Origin: an uncultured Collinsella sp.
GTDB lineage: Bacteria; Actinomycetota; Coriobacteriia; Coriobacteriales; Coriobacteriaceae
NCBI GenBank assembly: GCA_900544095.1
Contig: UQTV01000003.1
Coordinates: 136,349-200,348 of the forward strand
DNA length: 64,000 bases
Direction: 5' to 3'
A model generated the notes under the pieces. That model was not told the origin of the DNA. It searched no databases and saw nothing but the letters and a program-made list of their open reading frames with translations. Shown here one piece after another: positions 25,019-34,040 of this stretch; positions within the stretch are counted from its first letter, which is position 1, and every line of letters begins with the position of its first letter. Position numbers and translations under genes: made by a program.

Positions 25019-27183
25019 TACGACCCACCGCCCAGAGCGCCAACCAGCGTGGCGACATCGACGGTGAGCGGGATGGAGCCGCCGCCGGGCAGAGGAATCT
25101 CCGCAAGCGTGAACACCGTACCGCTGATGGTGCGTTCGACTTGATATTCCAACGCCTCGCAAAGCGCCTTGGGATCGGTCACGCCCAACGGAATACTTCG
25201 CAGCTTGTCTTGCGCTTGAGAGAGACCGGCAATGTCAGACCCCGGACTCTTAATGACGTTGGCGGAATCGGTCAGCACCGGCTTTCGCAGGCGCAAGTCG
25301 CACGGTTCCAAACCCAGCGCCGCCACGGACGCCGAAACGGTATCGCCGAGCCACGATGCAATGGAGTCCAACGCACCGTTGCCCCCTCCTAGGCCCTTAA
25401 TCATCTCGTCCATAAGTTCGTCGGCCGAACCTTGGATGTCTCCGTATCCCACAAGCAGCCGTCCCCAGACATCCATGACGCCATCAAGTACGCCGGCAAC
25501 GCCACCCGAGCGTTCCTTCAATGTCGAGAAAAATCGCGAAAGCACGTTGTTTTGCGCCGTCGCCTCATCGGGCGCCAGCACCGCGGCAGAGATGGCACCG
25601 CGACTGCCAAGCTCAACCGCCGTGTTAAACGAAGAGTTAAGTTGATCGGGGCTGGTAATATCACCCGAAACTGCAAAGGCGACTACGCCGTTGCGGCCAG
25701 GTGGGGCGATACGCGGACGCTCACCGGAAAGTTCTTTGATGGCGGTATCGAACGCATTGCCCGCACGGTCGGCTTCGTCCTCGGTCTGACGCTCGAGCTC
25801 GAGCTCCTTGTTGCGACAGTCGACGTAGTCCTCCAGGGCGTCTTTAAACTTGTCAAAGTGATACTCAAAGCCGTTTTCGATAGAGGTTGAAGGCGCCGCA
25901 ACAGCACCAAGCGACAAAACGCCAAAATGGCATTTGCTGCATTTATCCTGTCCATCGTAATCGGCAACCGAAGCAAATCCGCTCGGCGTCCCTTTCTTAT
26001 AGTTAGGGCAGGTCGTCCCGTAATGCAGATACGCCTTGTCATCGTTCACGCTCGTCGGCCACACCGCATCGGTATAGAGCTCCGTCGCCCGAACCTCATC
26101 AGAGCTGCGCGGCAACAGTGGAATATAGGAGGAAACCCTGTCTCCGTTCTCGGTTATATATGCCCGATCGACCTCCGCACTCGCATAGGTATAAAACGCC
26201 TTACGCGCCGCAGACTCTGCCCTCATCTCGACACTCGAGCCGTGGGGCTTCTCATTTGTCAGACGCCAATGGTAGTAGTCCTTCGCGCGATCAAGGGCAA
26301 CTTGAGGCTCCCACGTAACGCTCGATGAGTAATGCGGATTTTGAACACCGGAGAGATCCGTTAGGCTTTTCGCGCGCTCCCACATACACGAACAGCTGCC
26401 GACCGAACCTTTATCCGATCCACCGCAATCCGCTAGCCAGGCACGCTCCTTTGCCTTCGCCGTCTCCTCCGATGCTTTTTGTAGCTCCTCGGCCGCGCGC
26501 TCCAGATCTTCCGACGCATCTTTAATGGCATCGGTCGAGATCTCGGAACCCTCGAGCGCAACAAAATCAGACTCGGATGTCCTGGGCACGGCAAGCGCCG
26601 TACCGGTATAGGTCACACTATCGGTATCCTGCGCCGACACCGCCTGCGTGGCACGCGCGGCGATCAGATACGGCAGAGCCGTCTCGATTTTCTGTAAGCC
26701 TTCCGATGCGCTTTTGGCAAACTTGTTGCGCGTTTTAATGATCTCAATCCCGGTGTCGACCATATTGCCGGCAACTGGTTCGGCACCCGGGATGAGGATG
26801 GCGACCAGGCCCGTCCCGATCGTGGCAAACCCCGCCAGCCCCAGACTCAAGATGCTCGCATCAACCACCGTGGCAGCCGTGTGATAGGACGACACTACGT
26901 TGGCACCCGCCAGCGCGCCGCTATCGGCCGCCACCTGGGTATCCCCGGCACGCGACATGCTCCATATCGCCGCCGTCGACGAAAACAGCAGCGTGAGCAC
27001 CACCAAGATGACCACCGCAGAGGAGAGCGTGGTGTAGGCACCGTCTTCGATAAACAGGTCGATACCGGCTCGACCCATAAAGCCGCCTCGTTTGCGGAGA
27101 GCGCCTGGTCGACGGCGGGCCGCAAACCCTTGCGTCACCCGCAACAGGCAGCGCCTAATCCCATGCAGCAATCCACGAATCAT
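25018..27183 (-). CDS. TadG-like large pseudopilin/surface protein
   Basis: A protein of about 721 residues. After a basic leader comes one membrane segment (AVVILVVLTLLFSSTAAIWSM) and AADSGALAGA, the TadG N-terminal signature. The long exterior part contains a coiled-coil region rich in Glu/Ala/Lys (about 200-260) and a Cys cluster (ADCGGSDKGSVGSCSC; later TCPN...KCSKCHFG) suggesting disulphides or a metal knuckle. I start at ATG 27183 behind GGAGGGAG, overlapping the TadE-like gene by 29 bp; an ATG at 27078 is also possible. Confidence 0.8.
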   Translation of the reverse strand: MIRGLLHGIRRCLLRVTQGFAARRRPGALRKRGGFMGRAGIDLFIEDGAYTTLSSAVVILVVLTLLFSSTAAIWSMSRAGDTQVAADSGALAGANVVSSYHTAATVVDASILSLGLAGFATIGTGLVAILIPGAEPVAGNMVDTGIEIIKTRNKFAKSASEGLQKIETALPYLIAARATQAVSAQDTDSVTYTGTALAVPRTSESDFVALEGSEISTDAIKDASEDLERAAEELQKASEETAKAKERAWLADCGGSDKGSVGSCSCMWERAKSLTDLSGVQNPHYSSSVTWEPQVALDRAKDYYHWRLTNEKPHGSSVEMRAESAARKAFYTYASAEVDRAYITENGDRVSSYIPLLPRSSDEVRATELYTDAVWPTSVNDDKAYLHYGTTCPNYKKGTPSGFASVADYDGQDKCSKCHFGVLSLGAVAAPSTSIENGFEYHFDKFKDALEDYVDCRNKELELERQTEDEADRAGNAFDTAIKELSGERPRIAPPGRNGVVAFAVSGDITSPDQLNSSFNTAVELGSRGAISAAVLAPDEATAQNNVLSRFFSTLKERSGGVAGVLDGVMDVWGRLLVGYGDIQGSADELMDEMIKGLGGGNGALDSIASWLGDTVSASVAALGLEPCDLRLRKPVLTDSANVIKSPGSDIAGLSQAQDKLRSIPLGVTDPKALCEALEYQVERTISGTVFTLAEIPLPGGGSIPLTVDVATLVGALGGGS

Positions 27184-27691
27184 AATCTCCCTCCAGCCAT
27201 TCGGGACGCGATTGATACGAGACATCGACTTTGAGCTCAACGTAGCCGCCCTCGGCGGTACCACCCATAGCCTGCGCAAACGCACCGATCACAGGCAACG
27301 GCTTGACCTCGCCGGAAACGGACACGGACGAGACGCCACCCGCACCGGCCCGGCCAAGCTCGATATCCCACGACAACGGCCCGCCGGCATGAAAGATCGA
27401 AACGTTAGGCACTGCGGCAAGCCGGCGGCGGGTGAACTCCTTAAGATCATCGCCCTCCGCCGTCGTCGTGGTCATGAGCCGCGCGGTCTCGGCGGCGGCA
27501 GACTCCATGACCGCGCGCGTATAGAGCAGGCACACCGGTTGCAGTGCGAGAAGGATGAGTGTCAGAAACGTCGGCAGCAAAAAAGCGGCCTCGACCGTAG
27601 ACTGCGCCCGGTCCTCGCACGCGATATCAATACAACGCGATGTCCTTAGCGCCCGCAGCGGCGTCGATAACCGACATCGAGGCAACGCCAT
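27155..27691 (-). CDS. TadE-like pseudopilin
   Basis: A protein of about 178 residues. AQSTVEAAFLLPTFLTLILLALQPVCLLY is a TadE-type leader with conserved Glu and membrane helix, followed by about 110 exterior residues. The start is uncertain: ATG 27691 overlaps the previous gene by 65 bp and leaves a 28-residue leader; no better ATG or GTG lies closer. It may be expressed by translational coupling. Confidence 0.75.
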   Translation of the reverse strand: MALPRCRLSTPLRALRTSRCIDIACEDRAQSTVEAAFLLPTFLTLILLALQPVCLLYTRAVMESAAAETARLMTTTTAEGDDLKEFTRRRLAAVPNVSIFHAGGPLSWDIELGRAGAGGVSSVSVSGEVKPLPVIGAFAQAMGGTAEGGYVELKVDVSYQSRPEWLEGDYDSWIAAWD

Positions 27692-27845
27692 GGGATGCCG
27701 CCCGCTCAACCAGCGCCGCCAAGCGCCCATCGGTGCCAGCACGCCAAAGTCCCGCAATCGCCAGCACGATCGATAACAGCGCCACCGTGACGATGGCGTA
27801 TTCCACAGTCGCTTGGGCAACCTCCTCACGCAGAACGCCATGCAT
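27627..27845 (-). CDS. Small TadE/Flp-like membrane protein of the tad operon
   Basis: A 72-residue protein. REEVAQATVEYAIVTVALLSIVLAIAGLW resembles Flp/TadE leaders (conserved Glu next to Tyr) with one hydrophobic segment. The exterior part is only about 35 residues. It could be a minor pilin. ATG behind GGAGGGG; 1 bp after the preceding stop. Confidence 0.8.
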   Translation of the reverse strand: MHGVLREEVAQATVEYAIVTVALLSIVLAIAGLWRAGTDGRLAALVERAASHGVASMSVIDAAAGAKDIALY

Positions 27846-27846
27846 T

Positions 27847-28356
27847 TCACGACCCCTCCTTTGAGCTTATTGTTTGCGGGACCAGGCGCACGGCGCGCAG
27901 ACGACACGAAGCATCGCCAGTATCCGCGGCAACCGTCACCATATCGACCCAGCCGCGTCCGTCGCGCACGATAGCGCCCCACACGTTGCCCTTGATATCG
28001 AGATAGCCGCTCAGAGCAAGTTGTGCCGTGGGTACCTCGCGATAGGCACGCAGCATATCCGCTGCCGCTTCGGTCATCGGTCGGTCCTCGGACCATGCAA
28101 GCCGGACCGCAATCGCGTTGCCCTCAGGCGAATCCGTCGCAGTGCCAGACCGCTTGTCGAGCGTCCGCAGAAAGGTTTGCGCCGTGACAGCGACATCCGA
28201 ATCGTCCGCATCTCGCATCTCATCTTTTTGAGACGCCACCGCCGAATCTGAGCCCAAATCTGAGGCGGTCCCAGGACGCTGCTGCCGCGCGGCGTTAAGC
28301 CCCCAAAGCACCACCGCTATCGCCACGGTCAGGCAAGCAAACACCAGCAGCACCCC
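27847..28356 (-). CDS. Membrane-anchored protein of unknown function in the tad operon
   Basis: About 169 residues from GTG 28356, or 187 from ATG 28410, which would overlap the pilin gene by 37 bp. One N-terminal membrane segment (GVLLVFACLTVAIAVVLWGL), then an Asp/Ser-rich linker and a globular exterior domain ending in LRAVRLVPQTISS. I do not recognise the domain. Between flp and the tadE-like genes, so probably a pilus assembly accessory. Confidence 0.65.
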   Translation of the reverse strand, partial: GVLLVFACLTVAIAVVLWGLNAARQQRPGTASDLGSDSAVASQKDEMRDADDSDVAVTAQTFLRTLDKRSGTATDSPEGNAIAVRLAWSEDRPMTEAAADMLRAYREVPTAQLALSGYLDIKGNVWGAIVRDGRGWVDMVTVAADTGDASCRLRAVRLVPQTISSKEGS

Positions 28357-28373
28357 GATGGGGCGCTCGCCCT

Positions 28374-28607
28374 CTACAGGCTGTTGATGCCCTCGCTGAT
28401 CGCATCCCATAGCTCTTTAACCTTGCCTTTAAATGCAACGATGGCAATAATCGCGATCACCACAAGTACGCCCACTAAAATGGCGTACTCGGTGGTACCC
28501 TGCGCGCTCTCCTCCTGCAACAGCTCCTTGGCATGCTGGCGAGTGTGAATCGCCCGGCAAAAAGCCCAGCTCCAAGCCTTGTCAGCAACTTCGACCATCG
28601 TGTTCAT
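28374..28607 (-). CDS. flp: Flp-type type IVb major pilin
   Basis: A 77-residue prepilin. The leader of about 36 residues ends in ESAQGTTEYAILVG; cleavage after the Gly before TTEY is expected, leaving a conserved Glu at position 3 or so and Tyr next to it, then a hydrophobic helix VLVVIAIIAIVAF and a short tail. The leader is longer than usual. A prepilin peptidase would be needed but is not in the window. ATG behind GGGAGG. Confidence 0.88.
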   Translation of the reverse strand: MNTMVEVADKAWSWAFCRAIHTRQHAKELLQEESAQGTTEYAILVGVLVVIAIIAIVAFKGKVKELWDAISEGINSL

Positions 28608-28617
28608 GTATTCCTCC

Positions 28618-29259
28618 CTACATCATCCCGCCTGCTCCCAGCAGCGGGCCCAATATGGACAGAAGCAACGCCGGCAAGATGAGCGTGCCGGTGGGAATCA
28701 ACAGCTTGACGGGCGCACGCTCGATCTCGCGCTCGACCGCGGCGCGATGAGCCGCACGGATCTCGCGACTTTGAGCGGCCAGCGTCTCGGCAAGTGGGGC
28801 ACCCAGGGCGAGCGCCTGCCCCACCGTGATGGCAAAGGTCTCGAGCGCTCGCACGTCCAGGTCGCGCGCGGCGGCCAACAACTCGTCCTCACGCGTGCCC
28901 ACGCCCACCTGCCACGCCATGCAGGCGCGCTCAAGGCGAAGAGCCAGCACTGACCGGCGGTTGGCGCAGAAAATCTCAAGCGCCGCATCAAACGAAAGAC
29001 CGGCCGAAAGACCCAAGCGCACAACATCGATCATCTCGGACACTTCGCCGAGCGACACTCGCGCCGGGCCGCCCGCTCCAACCGCGCCCTTCACTCGCGC
29101 GGTCAGAGCATCGACCACCGAGCGACCAGCGGCAGCGACCAGCACCGCCTCGCGCTTGCAGGCCCCTGCGATCTTGCGTGCATCCGCCCGATCAAAACCC
29201 GTCGCGACAAATACACTCAGGGCGCACAGGCAAGCCGCAACTGCAACCGGGGCGCTCAT
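28618..29259 (-). CDS. tadC: TadC-like inner-membrane pilus assembly protein
   Basis: A 213-residue type II secretion F-domain protein. N-terminal membrane segment, cytoplasmic F-domain (GLSAGLSFDAALEIFC... FAITVGQALALGAPLAETLAAQSREIRAAHRAAVER), C-terminal membrane segment (LLIPTGTLILPALLLSILGPLLGAGG). The start ATG overlaps the tadB stop (ATGA). Works with TadB as the membrane platform. Confidence 0.9.
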   Translation of the reverse strand: MSAPVAVAACLCALSVFVATGFDRADARKIAGACKREAVLVAAAGRSVVDALTARVKGAVGAGGPARVSLGEVSEMIDVVRLGLSAGLSFDAALEIFCANRRSVLALRLERACMAWQVGVGTREDELLAAARDLDVRALETFAITVGQALALGAPLAETLAAQSREIRAAHRAAVEREIERAPVKLLIPTGTLILPALLLSILGPLLGAGGMM

Positions 29260-30182
29260 AGCTCCACCCGCATAATGCGCCGGATAACCACCAGGGCAAC
29301 GGCGTTGAGGGCAAGACCCAGCACCACAGCGCCCGCGCCGGCAGGCGTCGCAAGACCGCGACGAAAATCTGCCGAAAGCAGCGCCAACACCGCGCACATG
29401 CCCGCCGGCATCGCCGCGACCATATGCGCAGACATGCGAGCCTGCGACGTCTTAACATCCAGGCGGCGCTTGAGCTCAATGCGCTCCCCCACCATGCTCG
29501 ACGCCTCGGACAGTAAGTCGGCAAGCGGAGCGCCGGTGCGCTGAGACACCTTAAGCGCCAAGGTCACAAGCGAAAGACCGGGGGCGTCGATACGCACGAG
29601 CAAGTCATCGAGCGCGTCGGTCGCCGAGATGCCGCAATCGATCGCCGCCGCCACCCGCAAAAACTCGGCATGCACTGGCTCTTGCGCATGAGCGCCCACA
29701 AAGCGCATGCCCTGGGCCAGCGAATGTCCCGAGGCAAGCGACATGGAAAGTGCGGTAAACGCCTCGGGCATTGCCTCTTCTGCATCGTGTTGCTCGCACC
29801 GGCTCTCAAAGCCATCCCGAGCGGCACCAACGGCAAACGGAGCAACAAGTCCCAAGGCAAATCCGAGGGGCGATAACGACACCATCGTTAGTAAAACGCA
29901 GCAGACACCGCTCGATAGCAGCAGAAACGCCAAACGTCCCGAAGCATCTTCGATCACGAGGCCAAGGCGATGCGCCGGAGCCAGCGATGCCCACGAACGG
30001 GCGATCTTTTTCAGCAGATCGTTTTCCACCAGTTCACGCGGCAGCCTCTCTGCCACCGTCTCGAGCGCCTGACGTGCCAGCTCCGCCGGCGGTACCTGCG
30101 GCACACGAGGTTCCGCCCCGCACGCCGTCGCGACAGAAAGCCCTGCCAAGCCCCCTACGACGAGGGGCACAGCGATCTCCAT
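29256..30182 (-). CDS. tadB: TadB-like inner-membrane pilus assembly protein
   Basis: A 308-residue type II secretion F-domain protein with two membrane segments around residue 90-130 and two at the C-terminus, and the F-domain AFTALSMSLASGHSLAQGMRFVG ... VSQRTGAPLADLLSEASSMVGERIELKRRLDVKTSQARMSA. ATG overlaps tadA by 28 bp and has GAGGAGG in front. Confidence 0.9.
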   Translation of the reverse strand: MEIAVPLVVGGLAGLSVATACGAEPRVPQVPPAELARQALETVAERLPRELVENDLLKKIARSWASLAPAHRLGLVIEDASGRLAFLLLSSGVCCVLLTMVSLSPLGFALGLVAPFAVGAARDGFESRCEQHDAEEAMPEAFTALSMSLASGHSLAQGMRFVGAHAQEPVHAEFLRVAAAIDCGISATDALDDLLVRIDAPGLSLVTLALKVSQRTGAPLADLLSEASSMVGERIELKRRLDVKTSQARMSAHMVAAMPAGMCAVLALLSADFRRGLATPAGAGAVVLGLALNAVALVVIRRIMRVEL

Positions 30183-31483
30183 TCGTCCACCTCCTCTTGT
30201 GTGAGCGTCCCCGACCGCAGGCCTTCTGCGATAAACGGCGGCTCGCGGTCAAGCGTCCAGGTGCGCTCGGCGGCATCGAACGTCACATAGCGCTCGAGCT
30301 CTACGCCGCCCGATGCGGCGCGTCGCACCCCCGAATACGAGGAGACGAAGCGCCTGCCATCGGCGTGGCGCTCGGACATCACGATACCGTCGAGCGCCAT
30401 GGCAATCTGCTCCTCGATGAGCTCACTCGGCAGGTCGATGCCATAACGTGCAAGCAACGTCAGACGCACCACGGTCTCCTGTTCTGAACCCGCATGAAGT
30501 GTGGTGAGCGACCCGTCGTGGCCCGTGTTCATGGCCTGCAACATGTCGCAGCACTCGGCACCGCGCACCTCGCCCACCACGATGCGGTCGGGGCGCATGC
30601 GCAGGGCATTAGTTACCAGGTCGCGGATCGTCACCGCGCCTTCACCCTCAATTGAAGCCTCGCGCGCCTCTAGGCGCACCACGTGCGGATGATGCGCAAA
30701 CTTGAGCTCGGCAGAGTCCTCGATCGTCACGATGCGCTCGCCGGTGGAAATCTCACATGACAACGCGTTGAGCAGGGTGGTCTTACCAGATCCCGTGCCT
30801 CCCGCAACCGCCAGGTCCTGTCGCAGCGACACCGCGCACGACAGCAGCTGCGCATACCAAAGCGGCAGCGACCCCAGCCCCACAAGCTCGTCCAGCGAGC
30901 AGATACGGTCCGAGAACTTTCGGATGGTGAGAATCGGTCCGTCAATCGCCACAGGCGGAATCACCGCGTTGACGCGATAGCCCGTTTTGAGGCGGGCGTT
31001 GACGATGGGGCTGCGCTCGTCGATACGGCGGCCAAGTGGCGAGATGATGCGGTCGATAAGCACACGGATCTGTTCATCATCCTCAAACGCATGCTCGATG
31101 GGGTACAAGACGCCGCCGCGTTCAAAGAAAGCCGAGCGGCAGCCGTTGATCATGATCTCGGTAACGGTGTCGTCCTCGATGAGCGGCTGCAACGGCCCCA
31201 AGCCCACCACGTCATCCAAAATCTCGTCGATGATGGCCTCGCGCTCGGTCGTCGCGAGATCGGTCGGCTCCTCAACATTGAGCGCCGCCTCCACCGCAGG
31301 ACGCAATTCCGAGCGGGCAAGTGTCGGGTCGATATAGGCGCTGATACGCGCCACTTCGTCGTAACCCATGCGGTCCATCACGGCGCGCTTGGTGCGTCGT
31401 TTCACCGCGCGGCGACGCCCCACATCTACAGGCGCTGCCGCCGCTGCAGCGCCGGCAGCCTTAATCCTCGTTTGCAGGCTCAT
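30155..31483 (-). CDS. tadA: TadA/CpaF secretion ATPase
   Basis: A 442-residue hexameric ATPase driving Flp pilus extension. Walker A AVAGGTGSGKTTLLNAL, Asp box region VTIEDSAELKF, Walker B-type MRPDRIVVGEVRGAECCDML with the conserved Glu, and His box NTGHDGSLTTLHA. An Ala-rich N-terminal extension precedes. ATGA overlap with the tadZ stop. Confidence 0.95.
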   Translation of the reverse strand: MSLQTRIKAAGAAAAAAPVDVGRRRAVKRRTKRAVMDRMGYDEVARISAYIDPTLARSELRPAVEAALNVEEPTDLATTEREAIIDEILDDVVGLGPLQPLIEDDTVTEIMINGCRSAFFERGGVLYPIEHAFEDDEQIRVLIDRIISPLGRRIDERSPIVNARLKTGYRVNAVIPPVAIDGPILTIRKFSDRICSLDELVGLGSLPLWYAQLLSCAVSLRQDLAVAGGTGSGKTTLLNALSCEISTGERIVTIEDSAELKFAHHPHVVRLEAREASIEGEGAVTIRDLVTNALRMRPDRIVVGEVRGAECCDMLQAMNTGHDGSLTTLHAGSEQETVVRLTLLARYGIDLPSELIEEQIAMALDGIVMSERHADGRRFVSSYSGVRRAASGGVELERYVTFDAAERTWTLDREPPFIAEGLRSGTLTQEEVDEWRSLCPSS

Positions 31484-33129
31484 CGCTGATCACCCTCGCG
31501 CAACCAGGGAAGGCGGATACGCGGGCGTTCGGTGCGCGTTGCACGGTCGGCGACCATATCGCTCCAAGGGCCGACGGCGCACCCCAGTTCCACGAGCATC
31601 TCGCGCGTGGCCTCGCGCACGCTGGTCGCAAAAGCGCTGGTCTGCCCCACTGCCTCGTCAGCGCGCCCAAACGCCATGAGCGCGGCGAGATCCTGCCCGC
31701 CATCGGCGATACGAATCTTGGAGCTCAACGCACAGGCAATCTCAAAGCGCATGGCGACGTCCTCGTCTGCCCCGCGCGCACCGAACCGGTTGAACACGGC
31801 GCTCATACGCGTGCGCGGCACACCTACTCGACTTGCCAGTTCAATGACGCGCGACGCCGATGTCGCAGACGACACCGCAGCATCGCCAACGACCAGGCAA
31901 CGGTCGCTCGCCGCCACCGCAGCCGCCACGGCGTCGCCCCAAAAGACCGAGGTATCGATAAAGACCACGTCGGATTCGCGACGCAGGACATCAAGCAGTA
32001 GCTCCACCGGACGTGCCATGAGCTCGGCTTGCTCGGGCGCCGCGACGGGACCCCAGAGCGTAACGCCCGGCGCCACGCGCATCGATGTGGCTACGATATC
32101 CGGCTCGGTGAGCGCGCCCGCCGCCGATGGCTCGATAAGTGCCGCCATATCGCGCGGAGCATCGACACCTAACAAGTCGTAAAGGTTTCCAAACATCAGG
32201 TCCAGGTCGAGCACGGCGGCACGCAAGCCCAACAGCGACGATGTGTGTGCCATGGTGGCAACGATCGTCGACTTGCCGCAACCGCCCGAACCCGAAATGG
32301 CGCAGATGACCGAAGCTCGACGCTGCGGAGCGGCAGCGTCTGCCGGCGGCATCGGAGGCGGCGGTGCGGGCGTCGGTGCCAGCGTCCCCGTCTCCTCCGC
32401 CGCAACCACACGCTGCGTCCAAGCCGGCATGGCAGCTTGTTCGGTCTGCGAAGCAAGCTCGTTCTGCGCAATCTGCTCATGCTGCATCAGCGACAACTCG
32501 CCGCACCCGGCAAAGCCCTCAACTTCGTCGAGTTCATCCACCAGATTCACGCCGTGCACGTATCCCATATCTACAGCCGGGGAGTCGCCAGCATGCTGCG
32601 CCGGCCCTCCAGCGTCATCGCATACAAGGGGGTTCCGGGGGCGCCGACCATGCTCGGCTTCCGCTTTTCCATAATCATCAACACGCGGGCCTCTTGTAGC
32701 GCGAGGCGCCCCGGGTTCCCTATCAACAAAAGCATCGGGCTCAATCGTCATGCGCCGATCGGAATCAACCGCTCCCTCGCCCGCGCGCCCGTTGCCGCAT
32801 ATACTGTGCGCAGCGATGACCTCGGTCGCCCCCGCGCGAAACAGCCCCTCGATATCCGACGGATCGAGCGCTTCTATCAACACGACCACGCGACTCACGC
32901 GGCCTTCGGCCGTCAGGCGCGCAACAGTCTTGCGCACATCTTCGGTATCAAACAGAGACGCCGCGATGATGGCAGCCCCGCGGCGCGACGGAAACGCCCG
33001 CGCCATGGAAACCAGCCCGTCCAGGTCACCCACGCGAAGCACCTGTGCACCCGCGTCACGGCCCTCGACTTCCCGCTGCAACAGCCCGTAATCGCCGCAC
33101 GCGCAGCACGCAAGCCAGATCGCCTTCAT
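31480..33129 (-). CDS. TadZ/CpaE-like MinD-type ATPase
   Basis: About 549 residues. The N-terminal part looks receiver-like (VLIEALDPSDIEGLFRAGATEVIAA). A Pro/Ala-rich linker of about 100 residues follows, then a MinD-type domain with deviant Walker A (SGSGGCGKSTIVATMA), switch I (LDLDLMFGNLYDLLGVD) and VVFIDTSVFWGD. TadZ positions the pilus machine. The TGATG junction with the CpaB-like gene couples translation. Confidence 0.88.
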   Translation of the reverse strand: MKAIWLACCACGDYGLLQREVEGRDAGAQVLRVGDLDGLVSMARAFPSRRGAAIIAASLFDTEDVRKTVARLTAEGRVSRVVVLIEALDPSDIEGLFRAGATEVIAAHSICGNGRAGEGAVDSDRRMTIEPDAFVDREPGAPRATRGPRVDDYGKAEAEHGRRPRNPLVCDDAGGPAQHAGDSPAVDMGYVHGVNLVDELDEVEGFAGCGELSLMQHEQIAQNELASQTEQAAMPAWTQRVVAAEETGTLAPTPAPPPPMPPADAAAPQRRASVICAISGSGGCGKSTIVATMAHTSSLLGLRAAVLDLDLMFGNLYDLLGVDAPRDMAALIEPSAAGALTEPDIVATSMRVAPGVTLWGPVAAPEQAELMARPVELLLDVLRRESDVVFIDTSVFWGDAVAAAVAASDRCLVVGDAAVSSATSASRVIELASRVGVPRTRMSAVFNRFGARGADEDVAMRFEIACALSSKIRIADGGQDLAALMAFGRADEAVGQTSAFATSVREATREMLVELGCAVGPWSDMVADRATRTERPRIRLPWLREGDQR

Positions 33130-33788
33130 CACTCGTCGCCTCCGCTCTTTTTGCCGCGCGCCGTGGCGGGAATCGTCAAGCTGACCGTTCCCTTGCCCGA
33201 GGCGCCCAGCAGTTCCTTGACGTCTTCGGGGTCAGCCGCCAGCGTCACCCATTCGATCTTGCCCTCGCGCGTGGCACCGGAATCCTCACTGGTATCGATC
33301 ACGTGCGCGCCGCACAGTCGATCGGTTACGCCGTCTTTTTGCACATACACATCCACGTAGCTGCCCACGCCCGTAGCACCGCCGACCGAGTGCTCGGCAT
33401 CGACCGCCACCGAAACGGCAACCTTGCCCTTAGGCACCTCGAGCTTGTGGCTCTCGGCCTTGGTGTAGACATTGCAGATCACGGCGTTTTTGGGAATACG
33501 CGAAGTCGTCACGTCGCCGCGCACCTGGCGCAGCTCGGTCGCCGCATCACGCGGCAGCAGGCTCGCCAGCCATTCCTGGGTTATGACATTGGTCTCATCG
33601 AGGGTCTCGCCCACATCGATATCGCGCGCCGCGACGCATACCTCGACGCGATCGCCACCGTACTTGGCCAAGGTCTCAGCCTGGACCTGTTCGGCTTGCG
33701 AGCGGATCGACGAGCCGTAAACCATGCAGAGCAGAGCAGCGAGCACGCCCGCGACCAGACTGATGGCGATGCGCTTGCTCTTGTTCAC
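33129..33788 (-). CDS. CpaB/RcpC-like pilus assembly protein
   Basis: About 219 residues from GTG 33788, preceded by GAGGAG. One N-terminal membrane segment (IAISLVAGVLAALLCMVYGS), then a SAF domain (VEVCVAARDIDVGETLDETNVITQEW) and a second beta domain. In tad systems this protein sits at the cell wall or periplasm side of the pore. It is the first gene of the tad operon on this strand; an inverted repeat lies upstream. Confidence 0.88.
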   Translation of the reverse strand: MNKSKRIAISLVAGVLAALLCMVYGSSIRSQAEQVQAETLAKYGGDRVEVCVAARDIDVGETLDETNVITQEWLASLLPRDAATELRQVRGDVTTSRIPKNAVICNVYTKAESHKLEVPKGKVAVSVAVDAEHSVGGATGVGSYVDVYVQKDGVTDRLCGAHVIDTSEDSGATREGKIEWVTLAADPEDVKELLGASGKGTVSLTIPATARGKKSGGDE

Positions 33789-33898
33789 GGCCGCTCCTCT
33801 CATGGCAGTGCCGGGCGAATGCCCGTACCACCATTGTCTGAGCGGTCAGAGTGCAAAGCGACGCAATCGCGATCTTGGTTTTCGATGTCAAACCAATC

Positions 33899-33950
33899 GC
33901 TGACCAAAAGCTGACCAGCCCGTCAAGCTCGTGGCAAGGTTTTGGTCAGC
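33899..33950. promoter_or_regulatory. Inverted/direct repeat upstream of the tad operon
   Basis: GCTGACCAAAA (33899-33909) and TTTTGGTCAGC (33940-33950) are perfect inverted copies 30 bp apart, and GCTGACCA is repeated directly at 33910. This could be an operator for the tad genes or a hairpin. Confidence 0.5.
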
Positions 33951-33988
33951 ACGTCAGCAAACTGCATGTTTCGAGGCTTTTCCGCAGC

Positions 33989-34023
33989 AAAAAAGCCGTC
34001 TCCCGAACAGTTGGGAGACGGCT
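33989..34023 (-). terminator. rsgA terminator
   Basis: On the minus strand AGCCGTCTCCC/GGGAGACGGCT followed by TTTTTT, 17 bp after the rsgA stop. Confidence 0.92.
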
Positions 34024-34040
34024 GTCATAGGAAAAATCAA

